Positions 1 to 9,130 of a stretch of DNA of 64,000 nt are shown here, one piece after another. The stretch comes from Planctomicrobium piriforme. Lineage in GTDB: Bacteria; Planctomycetota; Planctomycetia; Planctomycetales; Planctomycetaceae. The translations under genes were made by a program, and so were the position numbers. Under the pieces are notes generated by a model. It saw only the letters and a program-made list of their open reading frames with translations. It was not told the DNA's origin and searched no databases. How positions within the stretch are numbered: the stretch's first letter is position 1; the number at the start of each line of letters is the position of its first letter. The stretch spans positions 1 to 64,000 of the forward strand of contig CAMATH010000009.1 of assembly GCA_945860955.1 (NCBI GenBank). The letters are read 5' to 3'.

Positions 1-141
1 AGCGACTGCGACCCCCGCACCCGAGACCGGATAATGGCAGCGGCCTGAGGCAACTTCTCCACCTCCGTAAACTCGCGCACTCAATCGACGCCTGCGACGA
101 GCGCCGCCGGACCGCGCGCCGACCGCGGGGTTATTGAGCAG
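1..141 (-). other. Left-edge stretch, possible start of a truncated minus-strand gene
   Basis: A minus-strand TTG at 53 is preceded by GGAGG at 62-66 with 8 bases between them, and the frame stays open to the window edge. Only about 17 codons are visible (MPQAAAIIRSRVRGSQS) and I recognise no family. Other frames are also open over this GC-rich stretch, so the call rests only on the ribosome-binding-site match. Confidence 0.2.
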
Positions 142-228
142 TTACATCCAAACCAATCCGATGCACCCGGCTGCGACTACAAAGATCACCCCCATCAGGA
201 TCACCAAACTCTCAGTGTCAGTTGCCAT
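142..228 (-). CDS. Possible 28-residue single-pass membrane peptide
   Basis: The minus strand holds a short reading frame from ATG at 228 to TAA at 142. It encodes 28 residues: a polar start (MATDTES) followed by about 20 hydrophobic residues (LVILMGVIFVVAAGCIGLVW). A GAGGG motif sits 9 bases upstream of the ATG. Residue order and length fit a small inner-membrane peptide such as those attached to transporters or oxidases, but it does not match KdpF or CydX as I remember them, so no function is proposed. About 230 bases of AT-richer DNA upstream (229-459) hold no other gene. Short hydrophobic frames can arise by chance; the ribosome-binding site and clean start raise it above noise. Confidence 0.4.
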   Translation of the reverse strand: MATDTESLVILMGVIFVVAAGCIGLVWM

Positions 229-459
229 TTCGCCACGCCCTCAAAAAAGTACCGATAGTCACATCCTGGTGTACATTAACCCATCCATCATCCGGACAAC
301 TTGCGGTCGCAACGCAGTTGCTCGGGGGCTACATGGTCAACTATCTTTAACTCTTGATCTGTCTGCAATGCCTTTTGGGGGTTTTTCCAGTTTTTTGATT
401 GACTTTAACCCACGAGTCGCATAGCGGTGGATCGCGGAGTGTTCTACTAGAAAAACACA

Positions 460-3400
460 CTATTTCCGCTCGTGGCTAGACTCTTTTCTCGCAGCCTCCG
501 GCGGCGTCTTCACCTCCAGTGTCAGCAATGCAGATCCGTGTCGCTCGTTCTTCTGTTCCACCTTCGGGGCCGCAAAAAATACCCATTTTCCCGCCGTTGC
601 CCACGGGTCACAGGACACCACAAACGAGCGACTCGTCTCGTTTTCATTGATCAAGACTCCATTCAACCCCACGTCCAGAACCTGCAGTCCGTGCGGCAGA
701 TTCAATACGTCCACCGGAACCCTCCCCTGGAATCCATTCCGCCGCTCGATCGTCACGGTGAACCTCACCTGCTGACCCGGCTCAATCGCCGCCAACCTTG
801 GTTTCACAAACACTTTGAGGTCGGGAGGCGAGGTCACCGTCACTTGATGCGCACCAAAGCCCGGTGTGCTGAAGCTCTCCACAACCTTTCCATCGACTTG
901 ACCCGTTGCAACCACCTTCCAGCGCAGTCCTTCGTCCCCCTGCGGTTGTGGCGTATCCTTGTCCGACGCGATTTGTATCACTCCCGTCACCAAGTCCGGT
1001 CCGATCCGCGTCGTGGACGATGTGAATCCCGGAGGCAACCCTTCCAGCCGAACATCCACCGGTCCGTTGAAGTTGTCGAGTCGTTGGATGGTCACATTCA
1101 CCGGAAGTGCCCCACCTCGCGGCACATTCGGGTTCTCCGGATCAATCGCGACGCGAAAGTCTTCCTGCCGTTCACGAATGACCAGCCGATAAGTCGCGTC
1201 CAACCCCCCGCGCGCCCGCACGTCCCGCAGCCGAACAATGTAGTTGCCATCCGCCGGCGCGTCGAACCAAAGGACCGAGTCGCTTTGAAAACCCGGTCCG
1301 CCGTCGTCATTGCGCCAGGGAAGATCGACTACGGGCATGCCATTCGGGGGAAATTTTTGACCAGCCGAGTGAACTTCCACCTTGTATGCGAATCGATTGA
1401 GCGCATGCGCTTCGGGGGTCGTTCCCAGATATCCCAGCCGCACTCCCCCCCGATCGAAAAACTTCACGTCTTCATCCGGCCCCAGCGGCAGAATCTGAAT
1501 CTTCGCGAGTTCGCCCCCCAGCAGAATCAAATCGCCGGGGAGAAAATCCTCCCAGTTGTGGAGGCGAATCCCCTTGCTGCGCGAGTCGTGATCTCGCAGC
1601 TCCGTGTACGTCTCCGAAACCGATCGCAGCGTTTGCCGGGGAAGGACTCTCCCCTCCGCGTCCAGAATCTCAATCACCGAATCCATCGGCGAACCGATTC
1701 GCCGCGCGATCACTTCCACGGTCAATCGCTCTCCCTGTCGTGCCGTGAACGCGAAATGATCCACATCCGTCCCGATCTGATCGAGCGTGTGCATCCTGCC
1801 ACTGACACCCGATGGGATCGTTACCACCTGTGCCAATCGGGGATCATCGTTCGGCTCGTTCTCCGTGAATTCGGCGAATCGGCTTTGCTCATAACGTACC
1901 GCGTTGAGCGAGACCCCCAGTTTGGTCTGGACGATCGGACTGCGTCCCCCGGCGCCGGGAGCCGGGGAAATCGGTGCGACCCCGTCCAGATTGAACCCGG
2001 TCACCGAGAGATCTGTCACCTCGTTGGCCCCGCGTTCCCCTTGATCCGCCCCACGGACCGCCAACGGGAAGACACCGGTGACGAATGGAAAGAGTCCCGC
2101 ATGGACGTAATAGTAGTGGTTGCCCCCACCCGTGTTGTCGCGGTCCTGGATCTCCAGCGTGTACTTGCCGGCCTGCGGCACCCGAAATCCCAACGTCACC
2201 TCCGAGCGACCGGTCCGCCGCACCTGTGACGCGAGTCGTTGTCCGTGCATGTCCCGGACTGTCATTCTCGCCTGCAACGACGACCCCAAATTGGGTCCGG
2301 TGAGATGAAAAACCAGTTCCTGCCCCTCGCTGGCGTCAAACGACCAGACGTCGATGTCACCACGAACCGCGATCGCCCCCGTCAAAGTCGCCGGCAGTGT
2401 CACCGGCGTCGCCACCTCTCGGCTGTTGTTGGGTTCCATCTCCCCGACCTCGGCGAACGGTCCCACGTAGAACGACCGGGCGGCGGTACTGCCCAGCGGA
2501 GTATGCAGCCGCAGTGTGACAAGTTCCGGTTCAAAATCCGCCGGCAGTTCGATCTCACACGACACCTGATTCGCGTTTTTGGGATCGCCGGGGAGCAACG
2601 TCGCGGTCAACCGCCCGTGCGAAACAAACAGCCGGTCGGCGTCGGCGATGTTCTGCCCGGAGAGGGTCAGCTTCACCTTCTGCCCGCGAACGACGGTTCG
2701 GGGGCTGATGGAATCGAGCCGGGGCATCGGGGGATTCGGTTTTGGCGGTGCCGGCTCGGCGGCGGACGGGGTGGGCGGCGCTTGCTCCTGAACGGCAGCC
2801 GCCGCGATGATCAGCGGCTCGCTGGTGTGTTGCGCTTTCAGAGCTGAAACCAGATCCCGTACCCGTTTCGTACTGGCGGGTTCAAACAGCGGTAACGAAC
2901 CGTTGAACAGACCACAGGCCAAACGGGTTCCCGCGGGATCCACCGCCAGTGTCAGCGGCCAGTCGGAAAGTTCCTCGTAAATGTGTCGCTCCCGCAGAGT
3001 GGCGACTTCCCAGGCCTTGACGCGACGGTCCTCCGAGCCGGAAAACAGCGTCGCGCCGTCGGGGCTGTACGCGAGTGTCAAAACCGGGGCATCGTGCGCG
3101 AATGCCGCGCGTTTCAGTCGCGCGGTCGTCCCATTCCATTCGTAGACGCGAATCGTGCGATCGATCCCTGCGGCGGCGAACTCCAACCCCTTGGGGTGAA
3201 ACACCACCGCGTTGATCCCCTTGGTCGCCTCACTGAGGGTGAGCAGTCGCTCGCCCGTCTCAGCCGACCAGAGTTTCACTGTCTGATCGGCTCCCCCCGA
3301 GAGAATCGACTTGCCGTCCGGACTGAACTGCGCGCTGTAAACCGGCGCGGTGTGGTGTCGCAGCGTGGAGACGACTTCGCCCGTCGCGGCGTTCCACAGC

Positions 3401-3870
3401 AGCAACAGCTTGTCGTAACTCGCGGTGACCAGGCGCGAGCCATCGGCGTTGTAGGCCACCGCGTAAATGGAATCGGTATGCCCCACGAACCGTTTGGGTT
3501 CAGGGTTCGGCAAAGTCCAGACCAGAACCTCGCCCGAAATCCCCGACTCGCCGCCGGCCGCCGCGACCCGCGAGCCATCGGGACTGACCGCGACCGCATT
3601 AATATTCTGGGTGGCACCTTTCAAGGAAAACTTCGTCGCACCGGTCGCCACGTCGAGCAGCGCAACCTCGGCACCGCGCGCCACCGCCAGCCAGCTTCCA
3701 TCGGGCGAGAACGCGACACCCGTGATGGAGGGGGCCGATTTTCGCTGTGACGCGTTCTGGACGACGGGAACATTCCGATTCGCGTCCTCAGCGCGACAGT
3801 CGTCACCCACCAAGCAACACCAGAACGCGAACAACGTCGACAGCAACATCCCGAGCCGTGGCCAATTCAT
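460..3870 (-). CDS. Secreted WD40 repeat and pre-peptidase C-terminal domain protein
   Basis: The product is 1136 residues. It opens with a signal peptide (MNWPRLGMLLSTLFAFWCCL). From about residue 45 to 335 there are WD40 repeats, seen as recurring FSPDG and VSPDG blocks ending in W or L-W pairs. A proline-rich linker and an Ig/IPT-like domain follow, then two pre-peptidase C-terminal (PPC) domains that begin at EPNN near residue 482 and EPND near residue 675. Further Ig-like sheets form the C-terminus. I chose ATG at 3870 because GAGAGG lies just upstream and the longer frame would overlap the preceding gene. It lies 68 bases downstream of a DUF1549/DUF1553 gene on the same strand, so the two are probably co-transcribed. 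No catalytic site is visible; an extracytoplasmic binding or scaffolding role is an inference. Confidence 0.85.
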   Translation of the reverse strand: MNWPRLGMLLSTLFAFWCCLVGDDCRAEDANRNVPVVQNASQRKSAPSITGVAFSPDGSWLAVARGAEVALLDVATGATKFSLKGATQNINAVAVSPDGSRVAAAGGESGISGEVLVWTLPNPEPKRFVGHTDSIYAVAYNADGSRLVTASYDKLLLLWNAATGEVVSTLRHHTAPVYSAQFSPDGKSILSGGADQTVKLWSAETGERLLTLSEATKGINAVVFHPKGLEFAAAGIDRTIRVYEWNGTTARLKRAAFAHDAPVLTLAYSPDGATLFSGSEDRRVKAWEVATLRERHIYEELSDWPLTLAVDPAGTRLACGLFNGSLPLFEPASTKRVRDLVSALKAQHTSEPLIIAAAAVQEQAPPTPSAAEPAPPKPNPPMPRLDSISPRTVVRGQKVKLTLSGQNIADADRLFVSHGRLTATLLPGDPKNANQVSCEIELPADFEPELVTLRLHTPLGSTAARSFYVGPFAEVGEMEPNNSREVATPVTLPATLTGAIAVRGDIDVWSFDASEGQELVFHLTGPNLGSSLQARMTVRDMHGQRLASQVRRTGRSEVTLGFRVPQAGKYTLEIQDRDNTGGGNHYYYVHAGLFPFVTGVFPLAVRGADQGERGANEVTDLSVTGFNLDGVAPISPAPGAGGRSPIVQTKLGVSLNAVRYEQSRFAEFTENEPNDDPRLAQVVTIPSGVSGRMHTLDQIGTDVDHFAFTARQGERLTVEVIARRIGSPMDSVIEILDAEGRVLPRQTLRSVSETYTELRDHDSRSKGIRLHNWEDFLPGDLILLGGELAKIQILPLGPDEDVKFFDRGGVRLGYLGTTPEAHALNRFAYKVEVHSAGQKFPPNGMPVVDLPWRNDDGGPGFQSDSVLWFDAPADGNYIVRLRDVRARGGLDATYRLVIRERQEDFRVAIDPENPNVPRGGALPVNVTIQRLDNFNGPVDVRLEGLPPGFTSSTTRIGPDLVTGVIQIASDKDTPQPQGDEGLRWKVVATGQVDGKVVESFSTPGFGAHQVTVTSPPDLKVFVKPRLAAIEPGQQVRFTVTIERRNGFQGRVPVDVLNLPHGLQVLDVGLNGVLINENETSRSFVVSCDPWATAGKWVFFAAPKVEQKNERHGSALLTLEVKTPPEAARKESSHERK

Positions 3871-3938
3871 CTGCGATCGCCTCTCGATTTCCCGCACGAA
3901 CAGAATCTGACTCCGCGCCCGCGGCGCGACCCGCACCC

Positions 3939-6443
3939 CTAATGGACGAACAGGAATTCCTTGCTCGTCAGCACCGCCCACAGCACATCTTCCAGCGCCT
4001 CCCGTTTCGCCGTGGCCAGAAGCGCCGGATCGGTGACTCCCTGGGTCACTTCCGCGAGTGCCGCCGTCAACCGTTGCGACTCTTCCACGGTCGGCGTCCG
4101 CGACAGCGAACCAAGATAGATCCGCGCGATCAGCTCTTCGTCACCCACACCTTCGTCGATCCAACGTTTTAGCACGTTGTCCGCCGACTTCAGCTTGTCG
4201 TTCAGCGTTTTTCCGTTCGCCAGGTGCAGCGTCTGCGTAATGTTTGGCTCCGAATTCCGTTCGCACTCACAGGAAAACTCCCGTGCCGGTCGGCCAAACG
4301 CCGACAGGAAATAGCTGGTGACGTTATTGTCGGGCAACTGCAATGCCCGCAATCCTTTGGGATAGTCGGGGAATTCGGTCGGAACCTGTGTGACCTGCGA
4401 CAGCGCGTCGAGCAGCACCTCGGCCGACATGCGCTTCACCAGAAAATGGGAATAAAACCGGTCGTCGGCAACGTTGCCGGGGAGTGGGGCGGCGGTCCGC
4501 TGATACGCCTGCGACCGCATCACGGTACGAATCAGGTCACGCACGTTGTAACCCGATTGGACAAAGTGGGCGGCGAGCGCGTCGAGCAATTCGCCATTCG
4601 TCGGAGGATTGGTCGCCCGCAGGTCGTCGACCATTTCCACCAGTCCGCGTCCCATAAAATTCGCCCAGACCCGATTCGCCAGCGCTTTCGCGAAGTAGGG
4701 ATTCTCTGGGGCGGTCAACCACCTTGCCAGATGATCCCGTCGGTCGCGGGGATCCTGATCAGCGAGCGCTTCGCCATCCAGCGGACGGGCGAGCGGAGTT
4801 CCGATGCGCGTCGGATGCTTGATGTTTCCCGATTCGACCGAGAACACGACCGACTCGCCGTCGACCCCGGTGTCTTTTGTTCGAACGCGTGCGAAGAGAT
4901 TCGCCAGTCCGTAATAGTCGTCGAGCGTCCAACGTTCGAGCGGGTGGTCATGACACTGGGCGCAACCGACCGAGAGTCCCAGAAATGTCACCGTCGTCGC
5001 TTCACTTTGAACCTTGGGATCTTTGTGGAGCACAAAGTAGTTGGCCGCCCCGTTCTCCAGCGTGCTTCCCTGCGCCGTCAAGACCTGACGGGCGAATTCA
5101 TCCCAGGGCCGATTGTCAGCGACCGCGTCGCGAATCCAGTTGTAGAACGACCAGACCGCCGGCCCCTTCAGTTTCTTTGTGCTGACGAGCAGCAGATCCG
5201 ACCATTTATAGCTCCAGTAATCGACGAATTCCGGACGTGTCAGCAACGCGTCGATCAGCCGATCCCGCTTGTCGGGTGAACTGTCCGCGAGGAACGCCCG
5301 CGTTTCCTCCACGGTTGGCAAAACTCCCAGCGCATCCAGATGCGCCCGGCGGAGAAATTCGCTGTCACTGGCCGGGCCGGACGGGGGGATATCGAGTCGC
5401 TGCAGCTTCGCCAGCACCAGCTCATCAATGAAGTTTCGGCGGGGACTTTGTGTGAAGAATTCGGGCGGTACCTGCTGGTCGAACGGCACGCTGATATTCG
5501 CCACCGCGACTTTGCTGGCGAACCAGACGGTAATCGCCGACTCTCCCCGACCGGCGACCGAAACCACCCCTTCCTCATCCACGGTCGCAACCCCCGCTTC
5601 GGTGCTGGTGTACTTGGCCCAGTGCGTAACGTCCCGTCTGCGGCCATCACTGTAGGTCGCCTGAACGAGCATTTGCTGCCGGCTCTGGCCCGCGAGGGTC
5701 ACCTGTCGCGGCAGCACCTCGAGGCTGACCACAGTGGCATCGGTGTTCGAGGGGGCGGGGGTTCCCTGCGCGATCCATTCGGAAACAATGCGATATTCCA
5801 GGCTCTCCGGCTCGAAGCGGGTTCCGCCACCGTGGGGGACTTCGCCAGCTCCCTTGACGAGCAGCAAACTCTTCGCCGGATCATCTCGATTGATTCGTCT
5901 CCCCTTCGCCTGGCGAGTGAGGGTGTTGAAGTCCATTTCATGGTCATAACCACGGAGCGCGAGCTTGAAGTTCTTTTTTCCCGCCTGCGCCCCGTGACAC
6001 GCCCCCATATTGCATCCCGCGCGGGTCAGCACGGTCTGGACATCGTGGCGAAAACTCCAGGGTTCGTCCGCTTTTGACTGTCGGACGACAACGCGGGAGG
6101 AGATGCGTTGGCCGTTCACTTCCGCAGTGAGCGTCACCTCGCCATCCCCCACGGGCGACAACACCCCTTCGTCCAGGCGGACGATGTCGGGGGAAGAGAG
6201 CGACAGTCGTGCCGACCCGGTCACATCGCCGGCCGGCTGGCCATCGGTCAGACGTTCGACCACGACCCGTTGGAGGGCGTGCGGTCCGACGAGTTCCAGC
6301 TTTTCCGGAAGAATCTGATAGGTCTCCGCCGCGTTCGCGATTCCGAGTGACACGCACCAGAACGCGAAGAATGTGGAAACCAGGGAGTGCGGGGGCGCAT
6401 TCCAGGATCGCAGGCAGGCACGGAACATCGAGTCAAATCCCAT
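3939..6443 (-). CDS. DUF1549/DUF1553 protein with Ig-like BIG2 domains and heme-like motifs
   Basis: The product is 834 residues with a signal peptide ending near NAAE. Two bacterial Ig-like (BIG2-type) segments lie at about residues 40-125 and 245-325. A CNMGACH motif near residue 142 lies between them. The DUF1549 part (about 340-540) contains CAQCHDH near residue 492, a CxxCH heme-binding motif, and the DUF1553 part fills about 580-800. This architecture is typical of planctomycete surface or periplasmic proteins of unknown function, where cytochrome-like motifs suggest covalent heme. It is the first gene of a pair with the WD40/PPC gene downstream. The start is uncertain by a few codons, since neither nearby ATG has a clear ribosome-binding site. 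Confidence 0.9.
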   Translation of the reverse strand: MGFDSMFRACLRSWNAPPHSLVSTFFAFWCVSLGIANAAETYQILPEKLELVGPHALQRVVVERLTDGQPAGDVTGSARLSLSSPDIVRLDEGVLSPVGDGEVTLTAEVNGQRISSRVVVRQSKADEPWSFRHDVQTVLTRAGCNMGACHGAQAGKKNFKLALRGYDHEMDFNTLTRQAKGRRINRDDPAKSLLLVKGAGEVPHGGGTRFEPESLEYRIVSEWIAQGTPAPSNTDATVVSLEVLPRQVTLAGQSRQQMLVQATYSDGRRRDVTHWAKYTSTEAGVATVDEEGVVSVAGRGESAITVWFASKVAVANISVPFDQQVPPEFFTQSPRRNFIDELVLAKLQRLDIPPSGPASDSEFLRRAHLDALGVLPTVEETRAFLADSSPDKRDRLIDALLTRPEFVDYWSYKWSDLLLVSTKKLKGPAVWSFYNWIRDAVADNRPWDEFARQVLTAQGSTLENGAANYFVLHKDPKVQSEATTVTFLGLSVGCAQCHDHPLERWTLDDYYGLANLFARVRTKDTGVDGESVVFSVESGNIKHPTRIGTPLARPLDGEALADQDPRDRRDHLARWLTAPENPYFAKALANRVWANFMGRGLVEMVDDLRATNPPTNGELLDALAAHFVQSGYNVRDLIRTVMRSQAYQRTAAPLPGNVADDRFYSHFLVKRMSAEVLLDALSQVTQVPTEFPDYPKGLRALQLPDNNVTSYFLSAFGRPAREFSCECERNSEPNITQTLHLANGKTLNDKLKSADNVLKRWIDEGVGDEELIARIYLGSLSRTPTVEESQRLTAALAEVTQGVTDPALLATAKREALEDVLWAVLTSKEFLFVH

Positions 6444-6760
6444 CGTCAGCGAAACCCGAATCGAATCTGTCGGCCAGATGTCAGCCGGAGCGCAGGATCG
6501 ATCTCAGAGTTCGCCGATGTGGCGGAGATTATCTCACAGTGACCAGGGGAATGCGATTGATCCGCAATACCGCCGATCCGTCGTCGGCTGACCATTTCGT
6601 ATCCTCGAAATAGATCCGGGCAGTCACAGAGATTCTATTTGACAATCGATCGCCGCGCCCATAGTCTGACAGCCCAGCTTTTGGCGCGGAGCGAGTCGCG
6701 ATTCCTGGGCTGGTTGGAATTGTCAATGGTCGACTCATGGAATAATCAAAGGGGATTGCG
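6444..6760. other. Divergent intergenic region
   Basis: This 317-base gap separates the minus-strand DUF1549 gene from the plus-strand Wzz-like gene. Apart from the promoter candidate at 6639-6667 and a GATAAT box read on the minus strand near 6530-6540, I see no gene or strong hairpin. Confidence 0.5.
6639..6667 (+). promoter_or_regulatory. Candidate sigma-70-type promoter for the Wzz-like gene
   Basis: TTGACA at 6639-6644 is a perfect -35 box. TAGTCT at 6662-6667 follows after 17 bases and matches three of six -10 positions. It points toward the gene starting at 6761. Confidence 0.35.
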
Positions 6761-7738
6761 ATGCGGGAGATCTGGTCAAGTTTGCGGCCTGTGGTCATTG
6801 CCGGCCTACTGATTACGACGGCAGTGAGTCTGTTCGGGATTTCAATGAGTGGGGAGCCGGCGGCTACGGCCCCTTCTGGCTTGGCCGCCGAGATCTTGAT
6901 CACCCGTGGCGGGCAGTTGCTGGACGACGATTTCGAAGAATTTGGCACCCGAGAACACCACTGGTACGTCGACCCGGGGGTGATCAGCCGATTCGCCTCC
7001 AGCCCCGTGGTAGTGAAACAGGTGATCAATAACAATCTGATTTCGCAATTGCCCCGGATTCAAAAAGAGGCGCAGCCCGAGTTGCTGTTCGCGCACCACT
7101 TGAAAGTGACGACACCCGACACGAATTGTCTCCGGATTGAATTCACGGCGGGAAACGATGTGGAGCGGGCGGCGGTGGCGAATGCGGTCGCCGACGCTGT
7201 GATCAATGAGTTCAATCAACGGGTGAGTCTGGCCCATGCCAAACGGCTGGCTGCGATAGATGAAGCGCTGAGCGAAGCCAAGCTGAAACTTTCAGACTGG
7301 CGGCGTGCCCACGAACGTCTTCAGAAACGAGTTCAAATCAATCCGCTTGGTAAGGATGGTGTCATACAGGAGGCATTGTGGCGACAATTGGCGGAACGCC
7401 GTGCCAGACTCTTGCTGGACAAGGTCGCACTCGACGCCCGACTGGCGGCATTTACGGAAGCGACCGGATCCGAAACCGCGGAGTTCAAAGAGGTATCCAA
7501 CGCCCGGCTGCAACTGGTCGCCGAACTGGATCAACTCGAAAAGCTGAGAGACGAAGAGATCGCCAAAAAGGCGAATCACTCGACATGGGAATTTGAATTG
7601 AGCGAACTTGACCAGTCGATTGCTGACATAACGGTGTGGAAGCGGAAGCTGACGGAAAAACGCGACCGTGCAAAGCTCCGTGCTGCGACCAGTCGAATTG
7701 TTTTCGAGAAAACTCAGTCCGCGGTCGAGAAGCCGTAG
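6761..7738 (+). CDS. Wzz/GumC-like membrane protein with coiled coil
   Basis: The product is 325 residues. A single transmembrane segment lies at about residues 9-27. An alpha/beta region to about residue 145 resembles the periplasmic part of polysaccharide chain-length determinant (Wzz) proteins, and a long charged helical stretch with coiled-coil character follows (about 155-315). Known Wzz proteins have a second membrane helix near the C-terminus; none is visible here, and no tyrosine kinase domain is present. AAGGGGA lies just before the ATG. No polysaccharide genes surround it. The fold assignment is by overall pattern and is tentative; a membrane-anchored coiled-coil protein of unknown role is the safe reading. 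Confidence 0.75.
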   Translation: MREIWSSLRPVVIAGLLITTAVSLFGISMSGEPAATAPSGLAAEILITRGGQLLDDDFEEFGTREHHWYVDPGVISRFASSPVVVKQVINNNLISQLPRIQKEAQPELLFAHHLKVTTPDTNCLRIEFTAGNDVERAAVANAVADAVINEFNQRVSLAHAKRLAAIDEALSEAKLKLSDWRRAHERLQKRVQINPLGKDGVIQEALWRQLAERRARLLLDKVALDARLAAFTEATGSETAEFKEVSNARLQLVAELDQLEKLRDEEIAKKANHSTWEFELSELDQSIADITVWKRKLTEKRDRAKLRAATSRIVFEKTQSAVEKP

Positions 7739-7753
7739 TCCGGGTCATCGGCT

Positions 7754-8152
7754 TCACTCGCGAAACACCCGAACCGACGCCACTTCACCGGCCGCCAGGG
7801 TCACTTTGTCTTTCGCGCGGTGGTCGTACCCGTTGCCGTTCATGTTGGAGGGGACTTCGGTCTTGGCGACGATTTCCTCGGCATTGACCAGTACAATTCC
7901 GTCAGGTCCCGACTTCTGAACGTAGCCTGTGACCGAACGATTCGTGTTCGTCGTCTCAACGGTGCATCGGGCCCCCTTCGGAACCTGAGCGAGTTCGTCG
8001 GATTTGAAACGTTTCACATCCACAAATGTGTACTTCCCGCTGGGGGGTACCCGTTGGTATTTCACCTGGGACGACGGTTTGGATGGTGATTGACACGCGG
8101 CGACGCCAACGAACAGCAGGATTGCCGCGACGGGATTCCAGATTCGAGACAT
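7754..8152 (-). CDS. Small lipoprotein of unknown function
   Basis: The product is 132 residues. It starts MSRIWNPVAAILLFVGVAAC, with a lipobox (VAAC) placing the modified cysteine at residue 20. The mature part has alternating beta-like segments and no catalytic motif that I recognise. ATG at 8152 was chosen because the signal sequence begins there, although the frame is open further upstream. The ribosome-binding site is weak (TAGG). It converges on the Wzz-like gene with only 15 bases between the two stop codons. Confidence 0.7.
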   Translation of the reverse strand: MSRIWNPVAAILLFVGVAACQSPSKPSSQVKYQRVPPSGKYTFVDVKRFKSDELAQVPKGARCTVETTNTNRSVTGYVQKSGPDGIVLVNAEEIVAKTEVPSNMNGNGYDHRAKDKVTLAAGEVASVRVFRE

Positions 8153-8307
8153 GCGCAGTAACCTACGGCCAGGCTCGTCAGATGCGACTACCCGGCAGGA
8201 GTTAGACAGGGTTGCGGAGAAGGACGTGGGGGGACGACAGGAAGGGAGATGAGGAGGGAACGTCGATTTACCACAACGGATGATTTTTTGGCAAGATCGG
8301 TTTGGAT

Positions 8308-8805
8308 TCACCCTTCGAGAAATTCCCACTCTGAGAACGTTGCCGCTTGCCCGGCAAACGCTCCGGCGGAATCCCTGAGATTCCAGACGGTTGCCCGATG
8401 GATGCGAAATCGCCGACCGGTCGTGGCGATCCGAATTCCCTGATAGTCATCGACATATCCCTGCCGCGTCGTCCGTTCCAGCAATCGGGCGCGCTCATCC
8501 CGGTGCAGTGGCTCGGCAGTCAGACGCGACGGGGTCTGGCGAAGTTGCTCAATGGAGATTTCCCACAGTTTCAACGCCGTCCGATTCCCGTAGTTGAGGA
8601 TCGGGTCGGATTGAGTTCCATGTGAAACCACGACGAATTCCGATTCAAACAGCGCCCGCGCCTGATCTCCGGCTGTACCGTCACGCGGAATCAACTCCCG
8701 GCCAATCCAATGTCGAAACGAGTCCAGCAAGATCTGAGTATGGAAGACCCAGTTGTGATTCAACCAAGGGGTGTCCGGATTTCCCGGCGCGGGTGTTTCT
8801 GGCAT
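8308..8805 (-). CDS. MEKHLA domain protein
   Basis: The product is 165 residues and consists almost entirely of a MEKHLA domain, a PAS-like sensory fold. The family pattern is clear: the opening helix with LLDSFRHWIGREL, the strand FVVVSHGTQSDPILNYGN, the segment with SRLTAEPLHRDERARLL, and the closing RRFRIHRATVWNL and GQAATFSEWE strands. In other bacteria such proteins stand alone and have no settled role; in plants the domain occurs in HD-ZIP III proteins. No ligand-binding residue can be assigned from sequence alone. It is followed on the same strand, after 155 bases, by the lipoprotein gene; co-transcription is possible but not shown. Confidence 0.88.
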   Translation of the reverse strand: MPETPAPGNPDTPWLNHNWVFHTQILLDSFRHWIGRELIPRDGTAGDQARALFESEFVVVSHGTQSDPILNYGNRTALKLWEISIEQLRQTPSRLTAEPLHRDERARLLERTTRQGYVDDYQGIRIATTGRRFRIHRATVWNLRDSAGAFAGQAATFSEWEFLEG

Positions 8806-8873
8806 GGAGGCAAATCGATCGGCTCAGCGGACGGGTTCTATACCTCGCACGGCCGGAAACGAGACAATTTCGG

Positions 8874-8931
8874 GGAGCCGCGCCCGTTACGAAGCGGTAT
8901 CAAACTCCCGCTTCCTGACGGGCGCGGCTCC
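8874..8931. repeat. REP-like palindromic element, copy 1
   Basis: GGAGCCGCGCCCGT at 8874-8887 is matched by its exact reverse complement at 8918-8931, enclosing 30 bases that begin with TACGAAGCGGTA. A second, half-decayed copy of the same left arm lies at 59707. It sits in the 434-base gap 8806-9239, which otherwise holds only the terminator at 9087-9130 and no gene I can support. The element fits dispersed extragenic palindromes found in many copies in planctomycete genomes. Confidence 0.75.
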
Positions 8932-9086
8932 ATCAAAACGTCTCAACGCGGAGCGCGCGGGGTAAAGGCAAGCGAGTATATCCGGCGAAACTCGAAAAGT
9001 GTGAGGTTGCGACTCGCTGGAATTTTGCCGGAGTTGACTCGACCGTTTCGAAGTTCCGGTAAAGAGCGCCCGGGGACTCCACAAAA

Positions 9087-9130
9087 AAAACCAGCCCGGC
9101 GATTTCGATGGAAATCGCCGGGCTGGTTTT
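9087..9130 (-). terminator. Rho-independent terminator of the molybdenum hydroxylase operon
   Basis: A perfect 20-bp inverted repeat (9087-9106 with 9111-9130) closes on the four-base loop GATG. Read on the minus strand the hairpin is followed by a run of eight T (9083-9090). It is 110 bases past the stop codon at 9240. The plus-strand side also ends in TTTT, so it could work both ways. Confidence 0.85.

Noticed and set aside
472-2229. 585-codon open frame on the plus strand opposite the WD40/PPC gene
   Set aside because: It is antisense to a gene with clear domains, has no recognisable protein sequence and is rich in R, P and H as expected of a shadow frame in GC-rich DNA.
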